This document shows, in pieces, positions 11,221-24,900 of a stretch of DNA of 64,000 nucleotides. Made by a program: the position numbers and the translations under genes. The notes beneath the pieces were generated by a model, which saw only the letters and a program-made list of their open reading frames with translations, searched no databases and was not told where the DNA came from. Position 1 is the first letter of the stretch, and the number at the start of each line of letters is the position of its first letter. This stretch comes from Chrysogorgia sp. JL179-B06 (taxonomy: Eukaryota; Cnidaria; Anthozoa; Scleralcyonacea; Chrysogorgiidae). The DNA is taken from the NCBI GenBank assembly GCA_035772405.1, contig JAYKKM010000143.1:248001-312000 (forward strand). Reading direction: 5' to 3'.

Positions 11221-11303
11221 ATTTAGTAAGGTTTACAATTAATAAGATCACTTATTTAGTAAGGTTTACAATTAATAAGATCACTTAGTTTACAATTAAT
11301 AAG
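11221..11303. repeat. Tandem repeat, about 33-bp unit, 2.5 copies
   Basis: 'TTTAGTAAGGTTTACAATTA' followed by ATAAGATCACTTA occurs in tandem and is then truncated. Confidence 0.7.
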
Positions 11304-11483
11304 CTATTTTGAAGTGGTGGGAAGGGCTTTCGTGAAAATGTTGATAATAATTGATAATTTCTCAATGAAACAAAAAATAATTTTATTCGCATAAAAAGCA
11401 TCCCAACGAATGTTTTTTTCATTTTGTCACTTTTTGGATATTTGACCGGGTTCAGACGACGTTTTAAATTTCAATTCACTTCA

Positions 11484-11671
11484 TCCCGGTGTACCAGGAT
11501 GTTGCGTTTATATGGAAAAAATCTGTCCCAGTGTACCGGGATCCCGGTCAAGCGGGATGTCCCGGTCTCCATATAAACACAACTGCGAAACTAACAGTAC
11601 ATTATATACAAGCCGAGATCCCGGTATACCAGGACGTCCCGGTGTACCGGGATCATATAAACAGGCCCTAA
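11484..11671. mobile_element. MITE with 'CCCGGTGTACCGGGAT' palindromes
   Basis: Contains four or more imperfect copies of the palindrome CCCGGTGTACCGGGAT and paired 'ATATAAAC' motifs at its edges (GTTTATATGG near 11507, ATCATATAAACAGGCCC near 11653-11669). It is a foldback-like short element; borders are approximate. Confidence 0.45.
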
Positions 11672-11686
11672 GAGTGTTTCATCACA

Positions 11687-12177
11687 TAGCGCTCGAAATA
11701 ACTTTGTCAGCGGTCAGCATGACCGCGGTCAGACGTGATCAGATTCAGGCGATCAGATCTAAAATTTGGATGGTCAACTATTTTTTCTTTAATTTGTGCG
11801 TTAAAAACAAAAATCTTCTTTCCTTGGTAACAAACAGCATACGTTCGATCGTCACTTTGACCGCCATTTTAACAGCAACTTCCATCCTAGGGATTTTGTT
11901 TAAAGTTGAAGTCAACCCAAGGTGCGACAACTTGGCCTAAAATTATATATAATTTTCAAGTTCTTATTTCCTTGTTTAACCAATAAAACTAAGCGGCCTT
12001 AGGCGACATCTTTACTGACTTTAGTGCATAAATGATATATACAACGTTTACAAGGTAAAAGAAAATGAGTTCATTTGTAGAAATAATTTTACCAAAATAA
12101 TTTGACCGGGGCCACGCTGACCTGCCGTGACTAATTTCTGGCGATCATATTATGAAAATATTATTTCGAGCGCTGTA
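11687..12177. mobile_element. TIR element, 'AGCGCTCGAAATAA' ends
   Basis: The left end AGCGCTCGAAATAACTTTG and the right end (inverted) AGCGCTCGAAATAATA form a perfect 14-bp inverted repeat. 'GTCAGCGGTCAGCATGACC' inside the left end is mirrored by 'GGCCACGCTGACCTGCC' near 12111-12127. Length is about 490 bp, with no transposase. Confidence 0.6.
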
Positions 12178-12493
12178 TCCAAACATCGGGAAATGCGTTT
12201 AACATACTCTGCTACACAGCTCATTTTCAACATATTTCATCGGGTTTGGATACACACGTTATGAAATACTTTTCATCGTGTTTGATAACGTAAAAATGCT
12301 GCTTCAATATTTTTATGTCCAAACTTTTACGTCCAATAACAAAGAGACATTCCCAGGAGCAGTAAACCGTATTCTTCGTCTCATTTGAAATAATATTTTC
12401 GTTTCATATTCACTTTAAACGACGCTAAAATCATGCAGAGCAAGGGAAAAGTAATTTGTTTTGTTTTGCACAAAAAATATATATATGTATATA

Positions 12494-12499
12494 TTTAAT
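12494..12499 (-). terminator. Candidate polyadenylation signal for NAA15 (ATTAAA)
   Basis: ATTAAA on the minus strand about 270 nt past the NAA15 stop, in A/T-rich sequence. It is the nearest variant signal I noticed; no AATAAA was seen closer. Weak evidence. Confidence 0.25.
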
Positions 12500-12765
12500 G
12501 ATAAATTATTCTAAAATAATTATAAAATGACTTATTTTGTCTTTTAGACACCACCAACAAATTTGCTGCATAGGGCACCATTATCTCAACTATATATATA
12601 TGTTTTGTTTCACCATCACCCACAATGCGATACGGACCACTTGTCATTATTACTTCGATTAAGTTGGACTGTCTCAGAAATTTCCCATGGAGGGAGGACG
12701 GGAGAATATTCAGTGATTTTGGGAGGACATCAAGTGATTGGACAGATTGTATCTCGGTCTTTTCA

Positions 12766-12975
12766 TCAAGCATCATCTTCTATGCTACCATTGCAAGTTA
12801 TAGTTTCGTTATCGTCTGCGCCATTTTGGAGCACGTCACCATCATCATCATTTGTTGACATGAATATTACACAATAGGGAAATAACACATGGCATTTCTT
12901 TCTGTATTCTTCAGCATCATATGGACAATCTCCAAAGCTTCCACTCAGTAAAGCATCAAACACTGCCATACAATT
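12766..12975 (-). CDS. NAA15: NAA15 exon 19 (last)
   Basis: Acceptor TTTTTTCTAG above 12975, stop TGA at 12766-12768. Encodes 69 residues that start '[12 protein letters not shown]' and contain '[20 protein letters not shown]' and 'FPYC', matching the conserved end of NAA15. The acidic tail '[17 protein letters not shown]' is species-specific. Confidence 0.93.
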   Translation of the reverse strand, partial: NCMAVFDALLSGSFGDCPYDAEEYRKKCHVLFPYCVIFMSTNDDDGDVLQNGADDNETITCNGSIEDDA

Positions 12976-15900
12976 CTAGAAAAAAACAACATTACATTGA
13001 ATCATTCATGTTATTAAAGTGCCTATGAAACAAAAATTAAGTTTTCGCTATTTACAGAGTTCGTACACCTTTTGATCATTAAAATTCCATGACTTTTCCA
13101 TGACCATATTTACAAAAATCCATGACCTGGAAAAGCTAGAAATATCGAAATGAGCTAAGCGAACAAACAAATTATGTAGCACCTTCCTGCAAAAAATACT
13201 GTTCACTTCGTTGACTTGGGGGGGGGGAGCGGGGGACCAATCCTAAAATTGCCTGGTTACATAGCTTCTCCATTGATGAATATGCGAACAATTCGGAAGG
13301 ACGAAAAGTTCTCGGTTTGGTATTTTCCTGATCTAAATGACAGGGTTCTATCTAGGTTTATTCGTTTAGCGGAGAAGCAAGGATGTAGCCAGGATTTGGA
13401 AACAGGGTGAACAATTCCTGCATTTTGGGGGAAGATTTTACACAATACTGAAGGTTTGGAAAAGTCATAAAACACTAAAAAACAAGACTTTTCAGGATTT
13501 TAAGTACATTTTTTATTGTTTATTAAAATTTATAATATTAATATATTTACATGCACGCGATACACCACCTTACGTCCAATAATAACATTTCAGTTGTGAA
13601 TGATCACAACGTTTTTGGGGGCGAAGCTTCCACCCCTCAAACCACCTAGATAGAACACTGAATGATGTAACTTAAACACGTAAATTGGCAGCATTATTAT
13701 TGGGTGGGCTAAAGCCCCCCCCCCCCCCAAGCCCCCCTCTTCCGCCGGCCCTGAACCACACACGAACAAAATATAGTTCGAGCACATGACATGGCTGACA
13801 AAATAGCGGACCCAGTCTCTGAAGTGAAGTACGGATATCGTAGTTACGATTTTTGTGATATTTTTCACGTTCATTTGTGGCCCCTAGAAACTTGAAAATG
13901 TGAGCCAAGAAAATTGAAAATCAGAAATAACATTATACACTGATCCAGAAAAAGTCTAATTTTCCATGACTTTCCATGACCGACACTAATTATCCAGGTT
14001 TTCCAGGCCTGGATTTTGAAATTTTGCTTTTCCATGACTTTCCAGGTTTTCCATGACCCGTACGAACCCTGTATCTAAGTAATAGCATGGTATGCGGTCC
14101 ATGCTATTACTTATATATAGATACCATACTAGTATTACTTGCATATACAGATACTTATTTAGAAAGCATTGCTAGAAAAGTTACCTGCAATGAACGTCCA
14201 CTAATTTCATCTCCAAGTGAAGTAGCTATTGAAATAGCTTCCAGTTGTCTCGAGGGTTCGAGAAAATACATCATTGTTGTACCTAAACAGAAAAAACATC
14301 AGCATTCATTCATATAGCACAACTAAAGCTTTCATCAAAAGTTGAAGCTGACGTTTCACGGGAAAATATCGGACCGAGCCCGTAGGGCGAGGTTCGTACA
14401 TAAAAGACCGAGGTCTGATATTTTCCCGTAATGACCAAGCGGTCGAGGTTAATATGAGGTTTATTATATGGCATGGCTTTTTTAAACAACATACTTTACA
14501 TACGTTTTCAGTGACAGAATCGTCATTTTCAATCTTGTTCTTGTTCTTCTATTACTTTCATGATAGTAAGACTCTCTTTTAGATTGTTCATCGTCCGACT
14601 CGAACATGAATTAGTAGTGCTTAATTTACTAAATTCGTTCAATTTTTGCTGCTTTTCAAGGTTTCCTATCGTTGTTCGGCTCCTTTGTAAACAAAATGGC
14701 TGCCAAAATCCGCAATCCGGACCGGTCCATTGCCGGGAAATAACGGACCGGCACGTGACGTGTCTCACCCAGTCAGAGCACTCCATTTCACCGGAAGTAG
14801 CTTGTGCCATATAATAACACGCATAATAGCTTTCTTACTTTTATTCCAGTACTGCATACTTTCCCAGACCAGATTTTACCTTAATTTCTTACTTTCATTA
14901 GAAAGTCTTAGATTGACGTTATTTATGTTAATCGCGGTTAGACGTTTGACGTTAACATGTCAAAGAGCATTTAGATTGGCGTTCGTATTTCACCGCGGAG
15001 AATTGAATTTGGGGACGATTCCAATCGTTCATACGTATTCACCAGAAATTGAAATGTGCTTCAGTGTTCAATTCAAAAAGGTTGTGATTCGAGAGCAGAC
15101 ATGTAAGAGTATAAATTAAGGGGCGTACACAGGGGGGTCGGTGGGTACGATCGCTCCCCATTTTGGATCCAATTAGTTGCAACAGGAAGCGGACTTCTTC
15201 CCGACGTGTTATACACTGAAATTCCGAAAACGCTTTTAATTTGAATTGTTTGTTTTATAAAAATTCAAGATTTTTACAGAAATGTCAAAATTCCCATCCC
15301 CTTCATGCACATGATGATGACCGGGTCTATTTATTATCACAGTTTCTGTCTTTCTGACTTGTGTATAAATTGTTGTTGTTTTTGTATAATTTTGTTCCTG
15401 ACCCCCGCCCCGTTTGAAGAATCCTGCGTACGCCCTTGTACAAACTTACACCTCAAACGTGGGTTGGTTTGGTAAAAGTTACATAAAAACCTTGCCGTAA
15501 TTCACGTACTTCAAGAAGCTGTTCAAGGAGGTTACACGTCTGCGGTTCACGTTTTTACTGACCGCTGGTCACGTGGTTTCTAGCGGTTTGCGCTTATCAA
15601 GAAATAACGGCTCTAAAGCCTGTTTTCCACTTGGCGGAATTTTCCGCGTGGAGCGGAATTTTTCTTTGTTTTGTGAGCCAAAAAGAAAAGACAAAGAAAA
15701 GACAAAGAAAAATTCCGCGACTTTTTATTGTTCAAATTGAAAAGATTTCTAATTAGTTCCAGCCGAGAGCTTATAAGACAAAAGAAAAAGTCGCTTCGCG
15801 CGAAAAAAACACGCCTAGTGGAAAACCGGCTTTACTTCGTGTGCCGGACACAGAAATTTAGCACTGTATAGAACTGCCTCGTTCTTTAAAAAATCCCGTT

Positions 15901-18900
15901 TATTTTTGTCCTGGAGTTGTCCAATTCATGAATTAAACCTATCCTAGATAAAATAAACGGGATTTTTTAAAGAACGAGGCAGTTCTATACAGTGCTAACT
16001 AACATTTTACTCATGCAAATTTCTGTGTCCGGTACACGAAGTAAGAGCCGAAATAACGTCAATCTGAAACTCTCTGTTGTCAATTTTGAGACTTAATGTA
16101 ACATAGAGAACTAGGAACAACTATAGGTCAAGTTTATCTTCCTATTTTATACTCACCAGCCAGCTGGTGCGGTAAGGAATTATTGTGCTTTGTAAGAAAA
16201 TCGGTGTTGAATTCGTGGAGACTCATTCCACAAAACATCGGTTTCATTTCTTTGTTAAGAACTTCAAGAACATCGTCCGTTACATTATCATCATCAGCAA
16301 CTAAGAAGAGTTTAAAAGCATAATACCATGGTTACCTCTGTTTCTAATCCCTAAATAGACACTTAGAATAGAATAAAATAGAAACTTTATTTAAAGGTCA
16401 ACTATACCTTTTGAGGTTATTCTATTTTTCGTTAGAATTCAAAAAGTTCAATTCAAAACCGAAGAAATAATTGAAATTGGTTACTCGGTTCTACTTTTAT
16501 GATCTGTTAAAGATCGAGTTTTCAGCCCTTTTGCTAAACTTAGTTGAACAACGACCGCGTCGGAAGAAAGCCTGGGACTACCGGTAAGTGATGTCATAAT
16601 GATGTCATACGGCAAGAAAATACTGTATATTTTGGTTTTATTTTAGTGAAATTTGGAATACTGTTTACTCTTGGGTGAGTGATAAGTGACAAACCAAATA
16701 TCAAGCACTGGAATATTATTTTGTTCAATAAACCTATTACCAGTATGACACTATGACGTCATACCGGTAATAGTGCCATTCTTCTCATAACACGGTCGTG
16801 CAACAAGAGATTCGAAGAAATACTCCTCAATAAATCCTGCACTATATCATGAAATTCATTTTTATCTTCACTTTTACAAAGTTAGATGATATCTCTTTCG
16901 GAGGAAAATAGAACCTCAAAAGGTATAGTTGACCTTTAAAGAGGGTAACAAAACCTGGTTAGCAAAAGCTAATCTTACCCAGGGCCCTCTATCAATTAAA
17001 TACATCAACTATTTTTACTTCCCAAATTTCCTCTATAGTGCCTATCTCACGTTTGCGGATTTTACATATCCGTAATATTCGGCTGACATGATATATTATG
17101 ATTTTGCTCAGGAAGACAGAAATATTACGAATATGTAAAATCCCCAAACCTGAGATAGGCACTTTAATGGGCAAGAATGCTTGAAATGGAAGTTAGATAT
17201 GAAAGATTATACATTACAATCTCATTACCAACAACAACTTAGAGCCATGTGGACAGTAAAGACAACTCAGGAGATGTCTATACCCTCAATACAAATACAT
17301 ACTTTCCTCTCCTATCTTCTCGGTAATTATGGTATTATAAACTAATAACATACGGGGGCCCTTGCACAAACCTCCCTCGGTTTCTGGGACATTTAATTAC
17401 TAATCTCCCTTGTAGTACATTTACTTCGAGTGGTCGACTATTTCTAAACGGCCAGACATGATGACTAATCTATATATTCTGCTGTTATTCACTTATGAAC
17501 TTGTTCAACGATGCGCTTGTTGATAGGGTTAAAATGTTAAGAAACAATGCAGGTGCTCCACCACTATACATATAGCATAAATCTACAACCAGTGTTTCCA
17601 CTTTGGAAGGAAATTTCCTTCCACAGATACGTCACTAGGGGGAGGGTCTTCGAGGAATGAGGGACACAAAGAACTTTTGCAAAGAAGGCTAATCTTGCGA
17701 TCCTTGAGGGTGTTCAAAGACGTGCTAGCAAATTCATCCTTCAGGATTATGAGTTGTCATATCCTGAACGTCTTAAGAAGCTTAATTTACTTCCGATATC
17801 CTACTGGCTTGAACTAAAGGATCTCGTTTTCTTTTTTAAATGTAAACAAGGCCTCTTCGACCTAGACATCTCCTCTTTCGTCACTTTTTCTTCTCAAAGC
17901 ACGTCTCGCACCCGTTCAAATAAGGACAACTTGCTTCAAGTCAACCATTGCAGGACGTCTCTCTATAGGAACTCTTTTTTCAACCGAATTGTCCTTCTCT
18001 GGAACAATCTCTCTCCCACCATTCGTAATAGTTCATCCGTTTCCTCCTTCAAACACAGACTAACTGTTTACTACTCTTCTCTACTACACTCATCTTTCGA
18101 TGTTGACAGAATGCGCACTTGGAAAACCTTCTGTTCTAAGTGCCGCTCTTTCAACTTAAGCTGTTGTTCCTAATTCGTCATGTCTTCTGTAAACTGTATA
18201 TTTGTTCTGGTCTTTATTTTATGTATGTTATGTTTGTTTTCATTAAGGTCGGTCTTCACATGGGACTACTCATGTCCTGTTGACCTTACCTTCAACCATA
18301 TATTTAGTTATTCAAAGTTTTTTCTCTAATTTAATAGTTTTAATTCTTTCGCATTTATATATGGTTGTAAAGTTAATAAATAAATAAATAAATATAAAAT
18401 AATAACATCTTACCCCTCCCCCCTAGTGACGCATCTGTGGAAGGAAATTTCCTTCCAAAGTGGAAACACTGTTTACAACGTTTATATATATATATATATA
18501 TATAATTATACACAGCTTACAACTACGTACTATTCACAGCCTACAAACGTTATATATATTATAACTATACGCATGCAATACACATAGCCTACAACTACGT
18601 TATATATATTACATAGCCTACAACTACATAACGTCAGTTCCAAGGAATATTAGTTACAAGAAAAATACATCATTACAGCACGTAAGAAATGTTGGCTTGT
18701 TTCGTCTCGATTAATTACGAGATGAAATTTATCAAGATAGCGACAAACCAATTTTAATATCTGCAGTTTGAAAAAATCATAACGGGACAATAATACAAAA
18801 TAATTCAGAGTCCACATGGCCACTGCAATGTTTTACAAATAATAGATTGCAACTAATAATAATAAGATTGTAAAAGCCAACACTACTCGGCTCTAAAGGC

Positions 18901-21900
18901 GCCTTGATGATGATGATTAATAAAAACAAAAAAAATATTTTGCTTTTTCCCCTCGCCTGGCGCCGAAGCACATTTGGAGTAGACGGTCGGTAGCATCTTT
19001 GATGGTCGGTAGCATCTTGGGACTTTTTTACGCGCGCCTATTTTTTTGATAATATTCTAAACCAAACCCTAAAACTAACCCTAACCTAACCTTAATCCTA
19101 ACCCTATTAAAAAGAAAAAAGTAAAGTAAAAATTTAATAAAATGGAAAAAATTATAACTCACCCAACATTCGAACCCCGCTCTCACAACTAAAAATAAAT
19201 AACACAGACCACTCGGCTATGCAAGCGAACTTGAAATTTTTGGTTGATAATCAATATTTATGTAATCCCATTGTAAGTAAACTATATATATATGAAAAAG
19301 ATGCTACCGACCGTCTATCGTCTTCGGCGCTGCTAATTTGGAATCCGTAATCTCGCCGCGACAGGAATCCATTCTCACTATAAGTTTATATCAATATCTA
19401 TATCTATAATTACATATATCTAATATCTATATATAAAATGGTAGGATCAAATCTCGTACCCATGATTGGCTAGAACCAACCAGTAAGTTCCGAGTACGCC
19501 TGTTGGCTGATCCGTTTTAATCGGCCAATATTCGTTGGGGGAGACAAACGGCACAAACATGGCCGATCAATTTCTAAATACATAGGCACATTTTTACGTA
19601 GGGTATACACGTTTGAGTAATATAATAGGCGCGAATGTTATGTATTTAGAATCGGTAATTCCAAGTCTGTTAGGTTAAATATTGGTCGAGATAACTTTCA
19701 AAATCATTTATGATCAACAAATACGGAGAGCAATGATCGAGGATGAGCATGAAATCTTGTTGGTCAGCAGTCACATTAACTGGATAACATCAAGGGAATC
19801 GAAAGGGAATCGAGGTATATAATCGTAAGATACTTAAGGCGGGGGGGGGGGGGGGGTTATGGTTAGAAAACTCATTAGGCGGGGGGTTAGGATCTAAGTT
19901 GTTTTGTGGATAGCGGTTATTTGCATGGTGAAGTGACGATTGTAATAATTCTGACGATTACATACGTCGATTCCCTTGATGTTATCCAGTTAATGTGACT
20001 GCTGACCAACAAGATTTCATGCTCATCCTCGCCCGGGTTATAACAAACCTCTTTACAAACCTGCAAACCCCAACAACAGGGCGTGCGACGGAGTTGTACT
20101 GGGGACCATTCTGATTGTGAATATATAATATATTCTTCGACCGACCGACCGACAAAAAAATCGTTCAAAATCGTCCCCGTGTAATATCAGTGTATTACGT
20201 GAAATTCACCTTTTCTACCAAATTTAACGAGGCATTCGTGAAGCTTTGCATGGTTTGGATTCACATTTCTTGCCCTTTTCACAGACTGTAACATTAAAAG
20301 CAACTTATCTAAAATGAAGAAAGTCATACGTTACTATGTTGTCAAAACAAATAGTTTCCTAACACAGTCGGGTATAGAAAACTTGTGGAATATCTCGAAT
20401 GGAATATTGTTATAGATCATATTCATAAATGGCGGCTAATTTAATTTTCTTTTAGGGAGCGTTCATTATTTATGGCGGGGGACACATTTTGTTTTCGCCT
20501 CATTTCTTTGCTTTTTGTTTCCCATATACCTTTAAAGTGCCACTACGATCACATTTTTACCTATCGATATTTTTACGTATTTATAAAGCAGAGCTTCTAA
20601 ATATTACTTGGTCGAAACCGTTTTGCGATTCGACGATGGCAAGTATTATTTTTCTTACTCCGAATCTGGAGTTGTTATGTCCGCCATTAATCGTTCATGT
20701 TCTTGACCAGCGTAACGAAGTGACGTCAGATTCTCAACGCGAAGACTCCACGTGGCTAATTCTTCAAGTAAATCAAGGTCGTTTTTTCTAATTCTTCGTC
20801 TGAAAGGCTAGACATTTCATCTACTTATCGAAAAAAACAAGAAAACAAATAACCTCGACCGAAATTCAGGCGTAGCATTGAGAATCTGACGTCACAAACA
20901 ATATTATCTTTTGAAATTGCGGGCTCACTTGGAACACGTTTTTAGTAATGGTGGCCTAAATAATAGTGATTTCAGAGCTCAAAATACTTACTTCAAAATA
21001 CAATTTTTTAGTTTTTTTTAACATCGATGATCACTTTCGACCCTGAAATACTATTCTATGCTAAAGAAAATCTAAAAGACGGGGGTAAATTTTCATCGTA
21101 GTGGCACTTTAAGAGGTTTACAGTTCACAGTTTCCCACTGTCTGTGCACAGATAGATTAAATATAACACACATAAAATGAAACTTTCATCAACACCTGTT
21201 ACCTTTTCTGTAGTAGATTTCAAAGGCTTGCAGGTGAGTAGAGATATTTTCAGGACAGAACTGTTGTAAAGGTTTTAAGAATTTAACAGCTTCATGGAGC
21301 GGATTCGACACCTAGAATGTTAAAAGCATTTAATATAGCAAAACCATATAATATAGAGTAGCTATCAATCGAGTACAAAAGTGAGAATTATAAATTACAA
21401 AAATGCCATCAAATCTGTAACTTGTAAATAATTCACACATCATCAACATATCCAAGCGTGGTGGAATAATTGATGATTAAAAACTCATAACTTAAAGTGC
21501 CTATAACGTCAAAAAATGTATTGTCTTATTTGGAAGAACTTTTAAAATGATAAAGTAACTTTTTGTTTTTTTGTTTTTGAAATATTTCAGTTTGTTTAAT
21601 ATGCAAATGGCTAGAATTTCGTCACACGTGCATAGTGACTTACCGGAGAGGTTTGTGTATCACTTTCATTCCCAAACGAAGTCCTTTAAAATCAAGAAGT
21701 TTGGTGTTGTGGGAGAAACACGCGCACATGTTATTCACACTTTAGTGTTTTCATTTCACGAAGGAAAAATATATACTGTAACATTCTCTGATAAATCATT
21801 ATGCATGTGTGACGTAATTTACAGACATTTGCACATCAAACAAACTGAACAAAGCGAAAAAACAAAAATCTTCAAAAGAAGTTACTTTACCATTTTAAAA

Positions 21901-24900
21901 GTTTTTCCAAATAAAACAATAAAATGTTGTGACGTTATAGGCACTTTAAGGAAAACTGTGAAAGGATTGGCATACTCCCGAAATGGTGAGTAGGAGTGAA
22001 ACGTTAGACACACTATTTTGGCATCTGTTGATAACAGTTTTTATTGTAAAACTGATAAAATTACCCTGTTTTTAAATAAAGGCTTATCATCATCATCAGT
22101 ACACCAACCTTTCACAGTTTTTAATTTGTATTTCTACACTAGTTACCGAACATAACAGTTTTAAAACCTAACTTAAGTTTTGATTCGTTTACTTTACGTT
22201 ATCTCAATTTACGAAATTTAAAAAAAGGATAGACGAGTCAGAGCATAAATATTTCAATTTGATTGTTTTAACATTACTCAAGAAAAGCTTTTAACCTTCG
22301 ACAATGAATCTCCGTCCAGTTTATTGTCTTCGTTGCCATCGTTCCTTTTCTCTGCTTCTTTGGCATCTTTTATTTCTATATGTAGCAATACAGAAAGAAA
22401 AAAGGAGTAATTAATATAAAAACTCTAAAAGGTTGGTGTACTACCGAAATAGTGTGGAGGAGGTCTAACGTTTTGAGTGAAGGTTCTTTATCAATGAGTG
22501 AAAGAAAAACCAGGTATCAAACTAATTAAATAACTAGCAATTCTAAGAACAATTCTAACAATTAAATTACTAGCAATTCTAAGAACAATTCTAATAATTA
22601 AATTACTAGCAATTCTAAGAACAATTCTAATAATTAAATAACTAGCAATTCTAAGAACAATTCTAACAATTAAATTTGTAACAGTTCTATGAACAATTCT
22701 GATAATTAATTTAGTAACCATTCTGAGAACAATTCTAAGAACAATTCTAGTAATTAAATTGCTAGCAATTTAAAGAACAATTCCAAGAACAATTCTAATA
22801 ATTAAATTGCCAGCGATTCTAAGAACAATTCTAATAATTAAGTTGCTAGCAATTCTAAGAACAATTCTAATAATTAAGTCGCTAGCCATTGTAAGAACAA
22901 TTCTAAGAAATTCTAATAACAATTCTAAGAATAATTATAATTCAATTGCTAGCAATTAAGAACAATTCCAAGAACAATTCTAATAATTAAGTCGCCAGCA
23001 ATTCTAAGAACAATTCTAATAATTAAATTGCTAGCAATTCTAAGAACAATTCTAATAATTAAATTGCTAGCAATTCTAAGAACTATTCTAATAATTAAAT
23101 TACTAGCAATTCTAAGAACAATTCTAATAATTAAATTGCTAGCAGTTCTAAGAACAATTCTAATAATTAAATTACTAGTAATTCTAAGAACAATTCTAGT
23201 AATTAAATTGCTAGCAATTCTAAGAACTATTCTAATAATTAAATTACTAGTAATTCTAAGAACAATTCTAGTAATTAAATTGCTAGTAATTCTAAGAACA
23301 ATTCTAGTAATTAAATTGCTAGCAATTCTAAGAACTATTCTAATAATTAAATTACTAGTAATTCTAAGAACAATTCTAGTAATTAAATTGCTAGCAATTC
23401 TAAGAACAATTCTAATAATTAAATTGCTAGCAATTCTAAGAACTATTCTAATAATTAAATTGCTAGCAGTTCTAAGAACAATTCTAATAATTAAATTACT
23501 AGTAATTCTAAGAACAATTCTAGTAATTAAATTGCTAGCAATTCTAAGAACAATTCTAATAATTAAATTGCTAGCAATTCTAAGAACAATTCTAATAATT
23601 AAATTGCTAGCAATTCTAAGAACTATTCTAATAATTAAATTGCTAGCAATTCTAATAACAATTCTAGAAATTAAATTGCTAGCAGTTCTAAGTAAAAACA
23701 TGTGTTGCTATGGGAAACGGTTTATATATTTCAACCATTAATAATGGATGAAGTAAAAAAGAATAAAAAAAATAAAACAAAAGAACCACTGGTTTAATGA
23801 GTGTATGTGATAAAGATCCGTTTGCTGTTCTCTATAAATTTCTCGCTGGTTTTTACGGCTTAGATAACGTGATTTTCAAACGCACTATGCTCATAAGCGT
23901 ATAAAAATGTTTTATCTGGTCTAAAAATACTTGGCTATCACCTCGTGTTTTACAACTGATATAGTACTACTGCTCGTTTTTTAAATATTACTTAATATAC
24001 AAAGAAAAATAATAATACACAAAGAAAAATCAAATAAAATTAATATTTAAGCAATATTTGCAAATCAGTAAGAGAATCGTCCTAATTTACATGAATGAAT
24101 GAATGAATTTTAATCTTTAAACTAGAAGCCTGAATCACCGAAAAGGTGCTTTTCATCAGGGTCCTAGTTAAAACCAATTGTTACAATCATAATATTTAAA
24201 AATACATATAAATCTAGAGTTAATATAAAAAACTAAAAATAATGGCGTTAAAAATAGAATATGTACATATATGAGTTTTTTGGTCATTAAAATTAAGAAT
24301 TATAAAAAGTTAAATTGCGCATGGCTGCCTTAAATTGATTTAGGCTCTCAATTGAACAAACTGTTTGGTCCAAACTGTTCCAATCCACTGCCGCTCGTGC
24401 AGCCACAGTCCATTGCCCCCATCGCCGTTTTGTACGTGGGGGTCTTATCACTTATGTTATCTCTGTTTCTCGTATAATACATCAATTTTTCAATTGCTTT
24501 TTTCAGTTAAAACAGCTAAAATATTTAAAATACTTGATAGACATGAGCAATATGGATTGGTTTCAAAAGTAATATGAAAAATTCGCATCCGATCTTTATC
24601 TGATATACAAATGCTCGCCATCAGACGTAAACCAAGACGAGCCTGTCAACAATGGAGGAACAACACAACGTTTCGAGACTTTCTAGACGTTTCAAGACAG
24701 CATTCAAGATTGTTTCGGACCTTATTACCCCTCGGGATATATCCATCGGGGTAATATTTCGTCGAATTCCTCTCGCTCTGGGTCTACAAATGATAATAGA
24801 TCTGCTGCTAATATTTTACTATTACATATATTATTAATATATATTATGTAAAATTTCATAATAGCATGTCTTACTTTCTTGAACTTCTGCCTTTTTAGCA

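Noticed and set aside
11512..11940. 142-codon frame with Gly-Pro-rich start
   Set aside because: The start is translated CCCGGTGTACCGGGAT palindromes and the rest is the left part of another TIR element.
12563..12877. Plus-strand frames of 77-104 codons
   Set aside because: Antisense shadow of the last NAA15 exon and its 3' UTR.
19071..19110. Telomere or internal telomeric block
   Set aside because: Only a few degenerate CTAACC units inside a foldback loop; the sequence continues normally on both sides.
21571..21993. 140-codon plus-strand frame
   Set aside because: It lies across the TTAA palindromic element 21492-21949 and has no recognisable protein features.
22949..23741. Two overlapping reading frames of about 240 codons on opposite strands
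   Set aside because: They are products of the 36-bp minisatellite unit, whose length is a multiple of three and lacks stops.
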